From contig JAUHWE010000234.1 in assembly GCA_030424825.1 (NCBI GenBank), positions 1 to 7,143 on the forward strand: a stretch of 7,143 nucleotides of DNA. The letters are read 5' to 3'. The notes beneath the pieces are model-generated. The model made no database searches and was not told the origin of the DNA. It saw nothing but the letters and a program-made list of their open reading frames with translations. The translations under genes were made by a program, and so were the position numbers. This DNA is from Verrucomicrobiia bacterium (GTDB taxonomy: Bacteria > Verrucomicrobiota > Verrucomicrobiia > Opitutales > Opitutaceae). Shown here in pieces: positions 1 to 6,448 of the stretch; within the stretch, counting starts at the first letter, position 1; every line of letters begins with the position of its first letter.

Positions 1-1
1 G

Positions 2-628
2 CGGGAGTACTCCCGCCAGAGAGGCGGGGCGCTTTACGGGAAGGATTCTTTCCGGTATCTGAAAACCAAGGACGCCTACCGCTGCCCTGCCGGGGCGATC
101 CTGCCGCGCAAGCACGAGATCGAGGTGCGAGGCAGGCTCCGGATCGCCTACCACAACTCGTCGGCGTGCGAAAGCTGCGCGATCCGGTCGAAGTGCACCG
201 CCAACGTCAAGGGCCGCATCGTCTACCGCTACCGCGACGAGGAGGTCGCCGCCATGGTCCGGAAGCGGATGGAGGCCAACCCCGAAGTCTACAAGCGGCG
301 GGGCCCAACGGTTGAGAAGTGCTTCGGCACGATCAAATGGGCGATGGGCTGCGAGAACCTTCTGATGAAAGGGCTGGAGAAATGCCGCGGCGAGTGGTCT
401 CTGATGTGCGCCTGCTACAACATGAAGCGAGCGATCTCGATTCTCGGGGTGGAGAAGCTGCTGGAAGAGCTCTCTTCGAGCGTTCTTTCGCGCATTGCCA
501 GCAGATGCTCCCCAAGCGGCAGCAAGAAGGCCGGGAATCGCCCGAGGACATCAGCCAGATCAGTATCCACGAAATGGAACTTGACGTTCGAAAACCTCGT
601 AAATCCCAAACTTACGGTCTATTTTTAA
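2..628 (+). CDS. IS1182-family transposase, C-terminal part (5' end outside window)
   Basis: The frame is open from base 2 to the TAA at 626-628, giving 208 visible residues with no start in the window; the GTG at 125 is internal and not the start. The visible part has the layout of the C-terminal half of IS1182 (IS4/IS5-like DDE) transposases: a 'YRCPAG' segment, a cysteine pair region 'ACESCAIRSKC', then 'TVEKCFGTIKWAMG', whose Glu is the likely third residue of the DDE catalytic triad, and a closing 'GEWSLMCACYNMKRA' helix. These enzymes cut and rejoin the ends of their own element. Family members are usually about 450-550 residues, so roughly the last 40% is seen. The last 60 or so residues after the conserved helix are Ser/Arg/Lys-rich and not recognisable. 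The gene is GC-rich, unlike the AT-rich sequence that follows. Whether the full gene is intact cannot be judged here. Confidence 0.88.
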   Translation, partial: REYSRQRGGALYGKDSFRYLKTKDAYRCPAGAILPRKHEIEVRGRLRIAYHNSSACESCAIRSKCTANVKGRIVYRYRDEEVAAMVRKRMEANPEVYKRRGPTVEKCFGTIKWAMGCENLLMKGLEKCRGEWSLMCACYNMKRAISILGVEKLLEELSSSVLSRIASRCSPSGSKKAGNRPRTSARSVSTKWNLTFENLVNPKLTVYF

Positions 629-865
629 CACAGACTCGCGTTGAACAGTAAGTTACATCAGAAGTCTTTTCCCAAATCGTAAATTCATAAAAAAGCTAGG
701 ACAATGCCCCATAAATCGGTATTTCTATTTTTGATTAATTGTCGGGACGGGTTTATTCCGCGACTTTTCCTTATGAAAATTTTTCAACCGAAGGGTAAAG
801 TCGCTCCTGGAATGATTTATTAGACATTCTTTACAATAGTCACATCGCAACGAATATATTAGAGT
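629..865. other. AT-rich spacer after the transposase; probable IS right-end junction, undefined
   Basis: These 237 bases separate the transposase stop from the small secreted-protein gene and are markedly richer in A and T than the transposase. The right end of the insertion sequence should lie in the first few tens of bases, but the left end is outside the window, so the terminal inverted repeat and target duplication cannot be paired. No intrinsic terminator was seen after the transposase. A weak promoter-like pair, TTTACA at 830-835 and TATATT at 855-860, lies just before the next gene. Its 19-base spacer is long, and the second box is only 5 bases from the start codon, so it is not called as a promoter. 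Confidence 0.5.
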
Positions 866-1408
866 ATGTATAAACAATTGAAGCTAATCGTTCCCACTTT
901 AATTCTGGTAGCACTGGCTTTTGCAAAGCCGAAATCTAGCTTTAAGCAAGCTGAAGAAGTGGCATTGCACTATTCAGAGCGAATCTCGAAACCGCTTACG
1001 GAATTTGAGTCAAAATTCGTCGGAAGGTGGGATGGGAAAGATCCCTCGAGATTGTTGCCGAAGGAATGGGAGATATTGCGGTTTTCAGATGGTACTTTCG
1101 TCAAAGTGATTGTGCATTCGTCGTATGCTTTTCCTAACGATTACCTCTATATAGGAATTTGGGGAGTAGAGGAGGGCGAGTATTATGAGAGGGACTTAGA
1201 GTCCCCAGCCCCAAGGAATGGAGATTTTGATAATAAGACTTTCCGTTTCAAAATCTCGAAGCTCAACGCTAAGAACATAAGTCGAGTTAATAGAGGAAAT
1301 GGATTCAGAACTTACGAATCTCGTGTTAAAAAGCACTACTTGGACTTGTGGGATGAATACAAAGATCATCCCAAGGTAAAGAGGGAAGGTCTATTGACAG
1401 TGAACTGA
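866..1408 (+). CDS. small secreted protein of unknown function
   Basis: This gene encodes 180 residues of no family I recognise. Residues 1-20 form a clear Sec signal peptide: Lys at positions 3 and 6, a hydrophobic run 'LIVPTLILVALA', and a probable cut after 'AFA'. The mature part is about 160 residues, charged and rich in Lys, Glu and aromatic residues. A stretch at about residues 52-82 ('FVGRW...', then 'EILRFSDGTFVKV') loosely resembles the opening beta strands of small lipocalin-like secreted proteins, but this is weak. No cysteines, catalytic motif or lipobox are visible, so it is probably a soluble periplasmic or exported protein. The ATG at 866 is chosen because it opens the signal peptide; no good Shine-Dalgarno sequence precedes it. 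Codon use is more AT-rich than in the transposase and the ceramidase-like gene, consistent with acquired DNA. No functional link to the neighbours can be shown. Confidence 0.7.
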   Translation: MYKQLKLIVPTLILVALAFAKPKSSFKQAEEVALHYSERISKPLTEFESKFVGRWDGKDPSRLLPKEWEILRFSDGTFVKVIVHSSYAFPNDYLYIGIWGVEEGEYYERDLESPAPRNGDFDNKTFRFKISKLNAKNISRVNRGNGFRTYESRVKKHYLDLWDEYKDHPKVKREGLLTVN

Positions 1409-1429
1409 TGAAATTGAGATATGGGAGAA

Positions 1430-1511
1430 CGAATCAGCCATCGCTCGCAACTCCGGGAGCTGCGGCCGAGTGCTGCTGCCATCACTCGTTGTTTGTGATT
1501 TGACTGATTCG
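1430..1511. repeat. 82-base structured unit bounded by an 8-base inverted repeat
   Basis: CGAATCAG at 1430-1437 is matched by CTGATTCG at 1504-1511, a perfect 8-base inverted repeat. Inside it, 1446-1464 folds as CGCA/TGCG plus CTC/GAG around one A.C mismatch, and an 11-base direct repeat, GCCATC(G/A)CTCG, occurs at 1437-1447 and 1478-1488 with one difference. Just outside, CGCCCG-GAT-CGGGCG at 1519-1533 forms a perfect 6-base-pair hairpin. No T-tract follows any of these, so they are not canonical terminators. The unit lies between the secreted orphan and the ceramidase-like gene and could be a small mobile-element relic or a structured leader. Confidence 0.4.
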
Positions 1512-1574
1512 GAGGCTGCGCCCGGATCGGGCGGAGTCTAGGCACCATTACATTTGACAACCTCGGGCTCCGGC

Positions 1575-1579
1575 AGAGG
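1575..1579 (+). promoter_or_regulatory. probable ribosome binding site for the ceramidase-like gene
   Basis: AGAGG lies 8 bases before the ATG at 1588, a suitable Shine-Dalgarno match and spacing. It supports 1588 as the start, together with the signal peptide that begins there. It is the only reasonable ribosome binding site in front of a complete gene in this window. Confidence 0.55.
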
Positions 1580-1587
1580 TTTAAAAT

Positions 1588-3072
1588 ATGAAGCGGGATT
1601 TCTTTTCATGCTTGGTGAATCCTTTCGTCGCGGTGAGCTTTTGTCTGCTGCTGATGCTTCCCCGTTTGCAGGCGGAGTTTCTGATTGGGGCAGCCCAGAC
1701 TGATATCACCCCAAAGCTTCCGGTGGCATTGTCCGGCCAGTTCCACACTCGGATCGCCGAAGCGGTGGAGTCTCCCCTGATTGCCGCGGCGGTGGCCCTC
1801 GAGAAGCGCGATGCCGATGGAAATTCTCTGGATCAGGCAGTCATGGTTTCCTGCGATCTCGTCATCATTCCAGACGAGGTTCTGGAGAAGGTCAGGGGGA
1901 TCCTTCGCAAGAGGGGCTTGGATGGGCTTCAACCGCGCAAAGTGTTTCTTAGCGCTACGCACACCCATACCGCTCCCGTGATGATAGAAGGAAACTACGA
2001 GATACCTGAGGAAGGAGTCACCACCCCCTCTGAATTCGTCGAGTTTCTCGTCATCAAAGTGGCGGATTTGATCGAAAAGGCCTGGGGTGAAAGGAAACCG
2101 GGAAAGGTGGCTTGGGGCTTGGGGCATGCCGTGGTCGCGCAGAACCGGCGCGTCACCTATCTTGATGGAACTGCGAAGATGTATGGAAGGACCCGAACCT
2201 CCCGTTTCAAGGGAATCGAAGGAATCGAGGATCACGGAGTGGAGGTCCTTTTTTTCCAGGCGAATGAAGCCGACCGGCCGGGTGCGATGGCGGTCAATGT
2301 CGCCTGTCCGGCACAGGCGGTAGGAAACCGCTCGGCGGTTAATGCGGACTACTGGCACGAGGTGCGCCGTTCCCTGACGGAGAAATTTGGCGACTCACTG
2401 GTCGTACTAGGGTGGATCGGGGCGGCCGGCGATCAATCGCTTCACCACATGCTGCGAAAGGCGGCGGAACAGCGGATGCTCGAGGCGCGCGGATTGACGA
2501 GACTCGAGGAGATTTCGCGTCGGATCGTGGCTGCGGTGGACGACGCCTGGGTCGCGGCCAAGGATGATTTCCATGACGCCCCTACGTTGACGCATCGGGT
2601 CCTCGAGCTGGAGCTGCCTAAGCGAATGGTTTCACCGGAGGAATTGGCCGAGGCGGAAGCAGCTATCCGGAAAATCCACAACGGACCCGAAGAAGAACGC
2701 CACCCGCACAAGGCATTGTTGGCATGGAATCAGCAAACGGTGGACCGCTTCGAGCGACAGGACGCGGAGACCGCTTTACCCATTGAGATGCATGCTCTGC
2801 GGATCGGCGATGTGGCAATTTGCACGAACCCGTTTGAACTCTTTACCGAATATGGCCTCCGCATGAAGGCCCGCAGCGAGGCCTTGCAGACTTTTGTCAT
2901 CCAACTCGCCGGTCCGGGTTCCTACCTGGCCACCGAAGAAGCCGAGGCCCGAGGTGGATACAGCGCCATCGTCAATAGCTGCCTCGTCGGCCCTCAGGGT
3001 GGCGGAGTCCTTGTTGACGAGACAGTCAAGGCTATCAACGCGATGTGGAAAGATACGAATAGAGAACGATGA
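1588..3072 (+). CDS. secreted neutral/alkaline ceramidase-like hydrolase
   Basis: The 494-residue product starts with a signal peptide (hydrophobic 'FVAVSFCLLLML', probable cut after 'LQA' at 29). It then shows the neutral/non-lysosomal ceramidase N-terminal fold: 'IGAAQTDITP' at 33-42, the zinc motif 'SATHTHTAP' at 122-130 (H125, H127), 'NRR' at 186-188, 'GAAGDQS' at 278-284, 'NPFELF' at 414-419 (E417) and 'GSYLATEEAEARGGY' at 444-458 (Y446). From memory of the Pseudomonas enzyme, zinc is held by two His, a Glu in a 'PGE' motif and a Tyr; E417 and Y446 fit the last two. The second His, expected near 235-245, is absent: that segment reads 'VNVACPAQ', with C240. It also lacks the C-terminal Ig-like domain of full ceramidases, which are about 650-750 residues. 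Ceramidases split ceramide into sphingosine and fatty acid, but the altered metal site makes the substrate uncertain. Similar short forms are common in planctomycetes and verrucomicrobia. Confidence 0.85.
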   Translation: MKRDFFSCLVNPFVAVSFCLLLMLPRLQAEFLIGAAQTDITPKLPVALSGQFHTRIAEAVESPLIAAAVALEKRDADGNSLDQAVMVSCDLVIIPDEVLEKVRGILRKRGLDGLQPRKVFLSATHTHTAPVMIEGNYEIPEEGVTTPSEFVEFLVIKVADLIEKAWGERKPGKVAWGLGHAVVAQNRRVTYLDGTAKMYGRTRTSRFKGIEGIEDHGVEVLFFQANEADRPGAMAVNVACPAQAVGNRSAVNADYWHEVRRSLTEKFGDSLVVLGWIGAAGDQSLHHMLRKAAEQRMLEARGLTRLEEISRRIVAAVDDAWVAAKDDFHDAPTLTHRVLELELPKRMVSPEELAEAEAAIRKIHNGPEEERHPHKALLAWNQQTVDRFERQDAETALPIEMHALRIGDVAICTNPFELFTEYGLRMKARSEALQTFVIQLAGPGSYLATEEAEARGGYSAIVNSCLVGPQGGGVLVDETVKAINAMWKDTNRER

Positions 3073-3725
3073 AATCGATTGTCGCTATTGCGAAGATACG
3101 GATTGGCTAGGCGATGCTGGGGTGCATTGAAAAGGGAGATTGAATTGAGTTTATCCGTGTCCCTTATACATTTGGTGAGGCTTGCCCGTTAGAGAACTGC
3201 AGGGCCATGAGTTTGTCGTATGGTGGTGACCGGATCGGAAGAGTTCTAGCCACTTGAGCGGTCGCCGCAAGCGACGCCCCTGCAGAAAAGATCCATGTAT
3301 CCAATTTATTGGTGCTCTCTTGGGGAGAGCTCAGGGTTTGCGGTTGTTTTACTATTAGGAGAATAAAAATCGCAAAATCGACATTAGAAAGGAACTAGAG
3401 TTGCGGGCGAGGCGGAACTTAAGCCGCAAGATTGCACAGCTTAAGGGTGATTAGGTTTAGCGGGTGCGGACTGCCAAGGTCGACGGTCCCTTCCCTTATG
3501 GATTTGGCAGACGCGGCGTGGCGCGAGCGGCGTCTTTACGGAGAGGGGGCGTTTCGGATGAGATCCACTATCGAGGCCAGTTTGTGATTGTAGGGAAAAG
3601 GGCTGCTGTAGATTAATGTGCGTTTACCTGACCTTAGTCGCTGGCTTCTGTACCCTGGGAATTCAGCCAATGAATAGGAGTTTCCGTTGACCGGGAATGA
3701 GGACGCACAGTAAACCTTCTTCATA
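3073..3725. other. 653-base gene-poor spacer with several inverted repeats
   Basis: No convincing gene lies between the ceramidase-like gene and the glycosidase. Besides the REP copy listed separately, I see AAGGGA/TCCCTT (3132-3137 with 3160-3165), a hairpin GCTCTC-TTGGG-GAGAGC (3314-3330), CTGCCAA/TTGGCAG (3471-3477 with 3504-3510) and an imperfect GC-rich hairpin with AGACGC/GCGTCT ends (3509-3535). None is followed directly by a good T-run, so no terminator is called. TTGACC at 3687-3692 has only a poor downstream partner (TAAACC at 3711-3716). The base composition is patchy, as expected of decayed sequence or an accumulation of small repeats. Confidence 0.55.
3258..3289. repeat. REP-type repeat, single well-kept arm (GCAG variant)
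   Basis: These 32 bases match 6421-6452 at 31 positions; the only difference is G at 3282 where the other copy has A. The core GTCGC-CGCAA-GCGAC folds as a 5-base-pair stem extended by GG/CC across a bulged G, the imperfect palindrome typical of REP sequences. Read on the minus strand, it has GCAG where the other copy has GTAG. A decayed opposing arm may lie at 3198-3233 (CTGCAGGG at its start, GGTGACCG near its end). That would make an 88-base REP pair, but its middle has diverged and is longer than expected. Confidence 0.75.
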
Positions 3726-5201
3726 ATGAAAACGCTATTCTCAATTTGTCTTTTGCTCACTGCAATTATGGGAGCGGTGGCCGATCCCATACGGCTACAC
3801 CCTGACAATCCTCGCTATTTTGAGTACAAAGACCGCCCGCTGGCCCTGATCACATCGGCAGAACATTATGGAGCACTCATCAATCTCGATTTCGACTATA
3901 GAACCTATTTGGATACATTGAAAAAGGACGGGATGAATTACACCCGTATTTTTATGGGGGCTTATGTGGAGAACCCGGACAGCTTTGGAATTAAGTTCAA
4001 TACGTTAGCGCCCCAAGCGGGTCGGTTGATTGTTCCCTGGAAGCGTTCCGATATTCCGGGATACAAAAATGGGGGTAATCGGTTTGATTTGGATCAATGG
4101 GATGACGCGTATTTCGAACGTCTGAGAAACTTTATGAGTTTGGCGGCTGAGCGGGATATTATTGTAGAAATCACGCCATTTTCCTCAATTTATCGCGATG
4201 ATTATTGGGAATTTAGTCCATTGCATCCGAGTAACAACATCAATGGGATTCAGGTAGAGGACCGAAAAGCGCTTCAGACATTTCCCGCGAGCGAGCAAAA
4301 GATGCTTTCGTATCAGAAAAGCTATGTTCGTAAATTAGTGCGCGAATTGAATCAGTTCGACAATTTCTTCTTCGAGATTCAAAACGAGCCTTGGGCGGAC
4401 AACGAGGAGTTTGTAATGGACCTGTTGCCACAGGATCGATCGGAGAAAAAGAAATGGATAAGCTATGTGCATGTGGCGACGAAAGCATCGCTCGATTGGC
4501 AGCAAGCGATGGTCGACACGATTAAGGAGGAAGAATCGAGGCTGCCCAAGCGGCATTTGATCGCCCAGAATTACTGCAATTTCAAGTATCCCTTGGAATC
4601 GGTTTCGGACGATATTTCGATTATCAATTTCCACTATGCCTGGCCGGAGGCGGTGAGTTGGAATTTGGGATGGAATCGCCTAGTGGGATTTGACGAATCC
4701 GGATTTCGTGGGACGGAAGACGAGCCCTACCGAAAGCAAGCGTGGCATTTCATGATGGCGGGCGGTGGACTGTTCAATCACTTGGACTATTCGTTCGTGC
4801 CTGGTTACGAAAACGGGACCTTCGACAATCAAGGTCCAGAGGGCGGCAGTCCTGGCGGAGGCAGTCCGGAACTCCGCGCGCAGCTAAGGATCCTGAAGGA
4901 TTTTCTTTTCGGGTTTGATTTCATCAACATGGAGCCGGATTTGAATCTCATCGCCCACGCACCCGGTTCGTTTGCTCGTGGATTAGCGAAAGCGGGGGAG
5001 AGTTACGCTGTCTATGTTGAAGGAAAAGGGCCCGCGAGCATTCGCCTGAATGTTCCTGAGGGTCTCTATCGTATCGAATGGATAGATACGATATCGGGAA
5101 AGACCGTTTCCGCTGATACGGTAAACGCTGTCGAGTCTGGCCTGCAACTGGAAAGCCCTCGGTTCCAGAGCGACATAGCGCTAAGGATTCTTCGTCTGTG
5201 A
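3726..5201 (+). CDS. secreted cellulase-like glycoside hydrolase, TIM barrel (clan GH-A type)
   Basis: This gene encodes 491 residues. Residues 1-19 are a signal peptide ('FSICLLLTAIMGAVA', cut before 'DPIRLHP'), so the enzyme is exported. A small N-terminal segment, 'NPRYFEYKDRPLALITSAEHYGA' split across 28-50, leads into a beta/alpha barrel resembling the DUF4038/GH5-like enzymes. 'FFEIQNEPWAD' at 215-225 supplies the probable acid/base E221 in an Asn-Glu-Pro motif. 'NFHYAWP' at 301-307 fits the strand before the nucleophile, and 'GFDESGF' at 321-327 supplies the likely nucleophile E324. A conserved-looking Gly-rich loop, 'GGSPGGGSPELR', lies at 373-384. Residues from about 420 form a short C-terminal beta domain ('YAVYVEGKGPASIRLNVPEGLYRIEW' region). 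Both catalytic acids are present, so it should be active as a retaining glycosidase. The glycan substrate cannot be told from sequence, and no CAZy subfamily is assigned. The ATG at 3726 opens the signal peptide, but no Shine-Dalgarno sequence precedes it. A minus-strand gene converges 41 bases after its stop. Confidence 0.8.
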   Translation: MKTLFSICLLLTAIMGAVADPIRLHPDNPRYFEYKDRPLALITSAEHYGALINLDFDYRTYLDTLKKDGMNYTRIFMGAYVENPDSFGIKFNTLAPQAGRLIVPWKRSDIPGYKNGGNRFDLDQWDDAYFERLRNFMSLAAERDIIVEITPFSSIYRDDYWEFSPLHPSNNINGIQVEDRKALQTFPASEQKMLSYQKSYVRKLVRELNQFDNFFFEIQNEPWADNEEFVMDLLPQDRSEKKKWISYVHVATKASLDWQQAMVDTIKEEESRLPKRHLIAQNYCNFKYPLESVSDDISIINFHYAWPEAVSWNLGWNRLVGFDESGFRGTEDEPYRKQAWHFMMAGGGLFNHLDYSFVPGYENGTFDNQGPEGGSPGGGSPELRAQLRILKDFLFGFDFINMEPDLNLIAHAPGSFARGLAKAGESYAVYVEGKGPASIRLNVPEGLYRIEWIDTISGKTVSADTVNAVESGLQLESPRFQSDIALRILRL

Positions 5202-5207
5202 GAAGAT

Positions 5208-5233
5208 AGGAAGCTCATTTGAGGATCCCTTTT
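5208..5233 (+). terminator. possible weak terminator after the glycosidase gene
   Basis: In the 41-base gap between the convergent genes, CTCA-TT-TGAG (5214-5223) can stack inside AGG/CCT (5208-5210 with 5228-5230), followed by a short T-run at 5230-5233. The stem is short, has an asymmetric internal loop and a two-base hairpin loop, so it is marginal. It is the only candidate seen in the gap. Confidence 0.25.
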
Positions 5234-5242
5234 CGTCCAGAT

Positions 5243-6307
5243 TTACCAGTTGCCGTTTTCGCCGACTTGTAGGTCTTTGGCGAATCCTTCGAGCAGGCGG
5301 ACGGACTGCTCGACATCTTCGAGGTCGACCATTTCGCTGGGCGTGTGCATGTACCGGAGAGGAACGGAAATGAGACCTGTGGCGACTCCTTTTCCGGCCA
5401 TTTGGATGGCTCGGGCATCGGTACCGGTAGGACGGGGTTCGCCTTCCAGTTGATAGGGAATGTCCCGCTTTTCGGCAGCTGCGATCAATTTGTTGAATAC
5501 AATTGGGTTGATATTGGGACCGCGAGTAATGATGGGGCCAGCGCCCAACTTGGTCTCCCCGTACTTGCGTTTGTCGCAATCAGGGTGGTCCGTGCTGTGG
5601 CCGACGTCTACGGCTACGGCGAAATCGGGCTTGATGCCGTAGCTGGATGTAGTGGCGCCTCGGACACCGATCTCTTCTTGAGAAGTGCCGACAGATATAA
5701 CTTTTGCTTTAAAGGAATCCTGATCCCGCGATAAACGCCGCAGGGTCTCGCCGACGATGTAGGCGCCGCACTTGTTGTCGAAAGCCCGGGCGGCGCCGAC
5801 GGATCCGTGGATGAGCTCGAACTCGTGGTCGTAGGTGGCGACGTCGCCAACCTGGACTCGAGAGAGGGCATCTTCCCTGTCGGAGGCGGCGATATCGATC
5901 CACATCTCATTGATTTTTGGGACCTTCTCCCGGTCTTTGACATCCATGAGGTGAATCGCCCGTTTCCCTGTAACCCCTTTGACGATTCCGTTTTCGGTTT
6001 GGATGTGGACGCGGCGACCTGGAATGATAATGCGGTCATGGCCGCCGATGGTGGCGAAGTAGAGAAAGCCATTCTCGTCAATGTAGGTGATGATGAACCC
6101 GAGCTCGTCGAGGTGGCCTGAGAACATGACGGATGGGCCGTCGTTCCCGTTGAGAGTGGCGATTCGGTTCCCAAGCACGTCCCGCTCGTAGGAATCGGAA
6201 AGGGACTCGACGTATTTGTCGAAGACGGCTTGCGATTGGCCTTCCGCCCCGGAGGGGCTTTTGGCATTAAGTAGCTCGACGAGAAATTCGGGGGGTGTGT
6301 AGGTCAT
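5243..6307 (-). CDS. M42 family metallo-aminopeptidase (glutamyl aminopeptidase/FrvX-like)
   Basis: This complete gene encodes 354 residues, the usual size for peptidase family M42, cytosolic di-metal aminopeptidases that form large tetrahedral (TET) assemblies and trim peptides from the N terminus. The whole metal and catalytic set is visible: H65 and D67 in 'GHLDELG', the bridging D177 in 'FDNKCGA', E211 (general base) and E212 (ligand) in 'SQEEIGVRGA', D234 in 'AVAVDVGHS' and H321 in 'YMHTPSEMV'. 'EGEPRPTGTDA' at 288-298 is also typical. There is no signal peptide, in keeping with a cytoplasmic enzyme. The ATG at 6305-6307 gives the normal N terminus ('FLVELLNAKSPSGAEG'), though no Shine-Dalgarno sequence is evident. 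GATAAT (minus strand, 6336-6331) could serve as a -10 box, with TTCAAT (6357-6352) as a poor -35 at only 15 bases. A terminator and REP pair upstream suggest it is transcribed separately from the flavoprotein gene. Old names such as endoglucanase for this family are misleading. Confidence 0.93.
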   Translation of the reverse strand: MTYTPPEFLVELLNAKSPSGAEGQSQAVFDKYVESLSDSYERDVLGNRIATLNGNDGPSVMFSGHLDELGFIITYIDENGFLYFATIGGHDRIIIPGRRVHIQTENGIVKGVTGKRAIHLMDVKDREKVPKINEMWIDIAASDREDALSRVQVGDVATYDHEFELIHGSVGAARAFDNKCGAYIVGETLRRLSRDQDSFKAKVISVGTSQEEIGVRGATTSSYGIKPDFAVAVDVGHSTDHPDCDKRKYGETKLGAGPIITRGPNINPIVFNKLIAAAEKRDIPYQLEGEPRPTGTDARAIQMAGKGVATGLISVPLRYMHTPSEMVDLEDVEQSVRLLEGFAKDLQVGENGNW

Positions 6308-6369
6308 GATTTGAAAGTAAGGGATATCGGATTATCGGGCGCTTGGGAAGGATTGAATTTTGGTCAATG

Positions 6370-6446
6370 GTAGGGGTGTCGCTTGCGGCGACCGTAGAAG
6401 TGAATTGGGTATCTGTTAACGCGGTCGCCGCAAGCGACGCCCCTAC
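6370..6446. repeat. inverted REP pair (REPIN/BIME-like element)
   Basis: Two 25-base arms, 6370-6394 and 6422-6446, are inverted copies with one mismatch, separated by 27 unrelated bases, making a 77-base unit. Each arm, read inward, begins with GTAG and then carries GTCGC-TTGCG-GCGAC, a 5-base-pair stem extended by GG/CC across a bulged base. This is the structure known for REP sequences mobilised by RAYT (REP-associated tyrosine) transposases, where GTAG or a similar tetranucleotide precedes an imperfect hairpin. The right arm plus CAGAAAA recurs at 3258-3289. The pair sits between two minus-strand genes; if transcribed it would form a long hairpin that might affect message stability. No RAYT gene is in the window. 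Confidence 0.8.
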
Positions 6447-6448
6447 AG

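Noticed and set aside
704..823. 39-codon open frame in the AT-rich spacer, starting ATG at 704
   Set aside because: The possible AGGA lies only 2 bases from the start codon, the peptide has no recognisable feature, and frames of this length arise often by chance.
1554..1586. TTGACA at 1554-1559 as the -35 box for the ceramidase-like gene
   Set aside because: No acceptable -10 box lies 16-18 bases downstream; the first AT-rich run (TTAAAA, 1581-1586) is 21 bases away and touches the start codon.
1606..2358. 250-codon open frame on the minus strand inside the ceramidase-like gene
   Set aside because: It is fully overlapped by a gene with signal peptide and family motifs on the plus strand, and its own translation shows no recognisable domain.
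3314..3330. GCTCTC/GAGAGC hairpin as a terminator for the ceramidase-like gene
   Set aside because: It lies over 240 bases after the stop and the nearest T-run is about 15 bases beyond the stem, so the form is not that of an intrinsic terminator.
3536..3808. 90-codon minus-strand frame overlapping the start of the glycosidase
   Set aside because: It overlaps the glycosidase signal peptide on the opposite strand, shows no domain and has no upstream ribosome site.
5614..6267. 217-codon minus-strand open frame within the M42 gene
   Set aside because: It is a frame-shifted reading of the M42 gene, rich in Ser, Pro and Thr as such shadows of GC-rich genes often are; the M42 frame has every catalytic residue.
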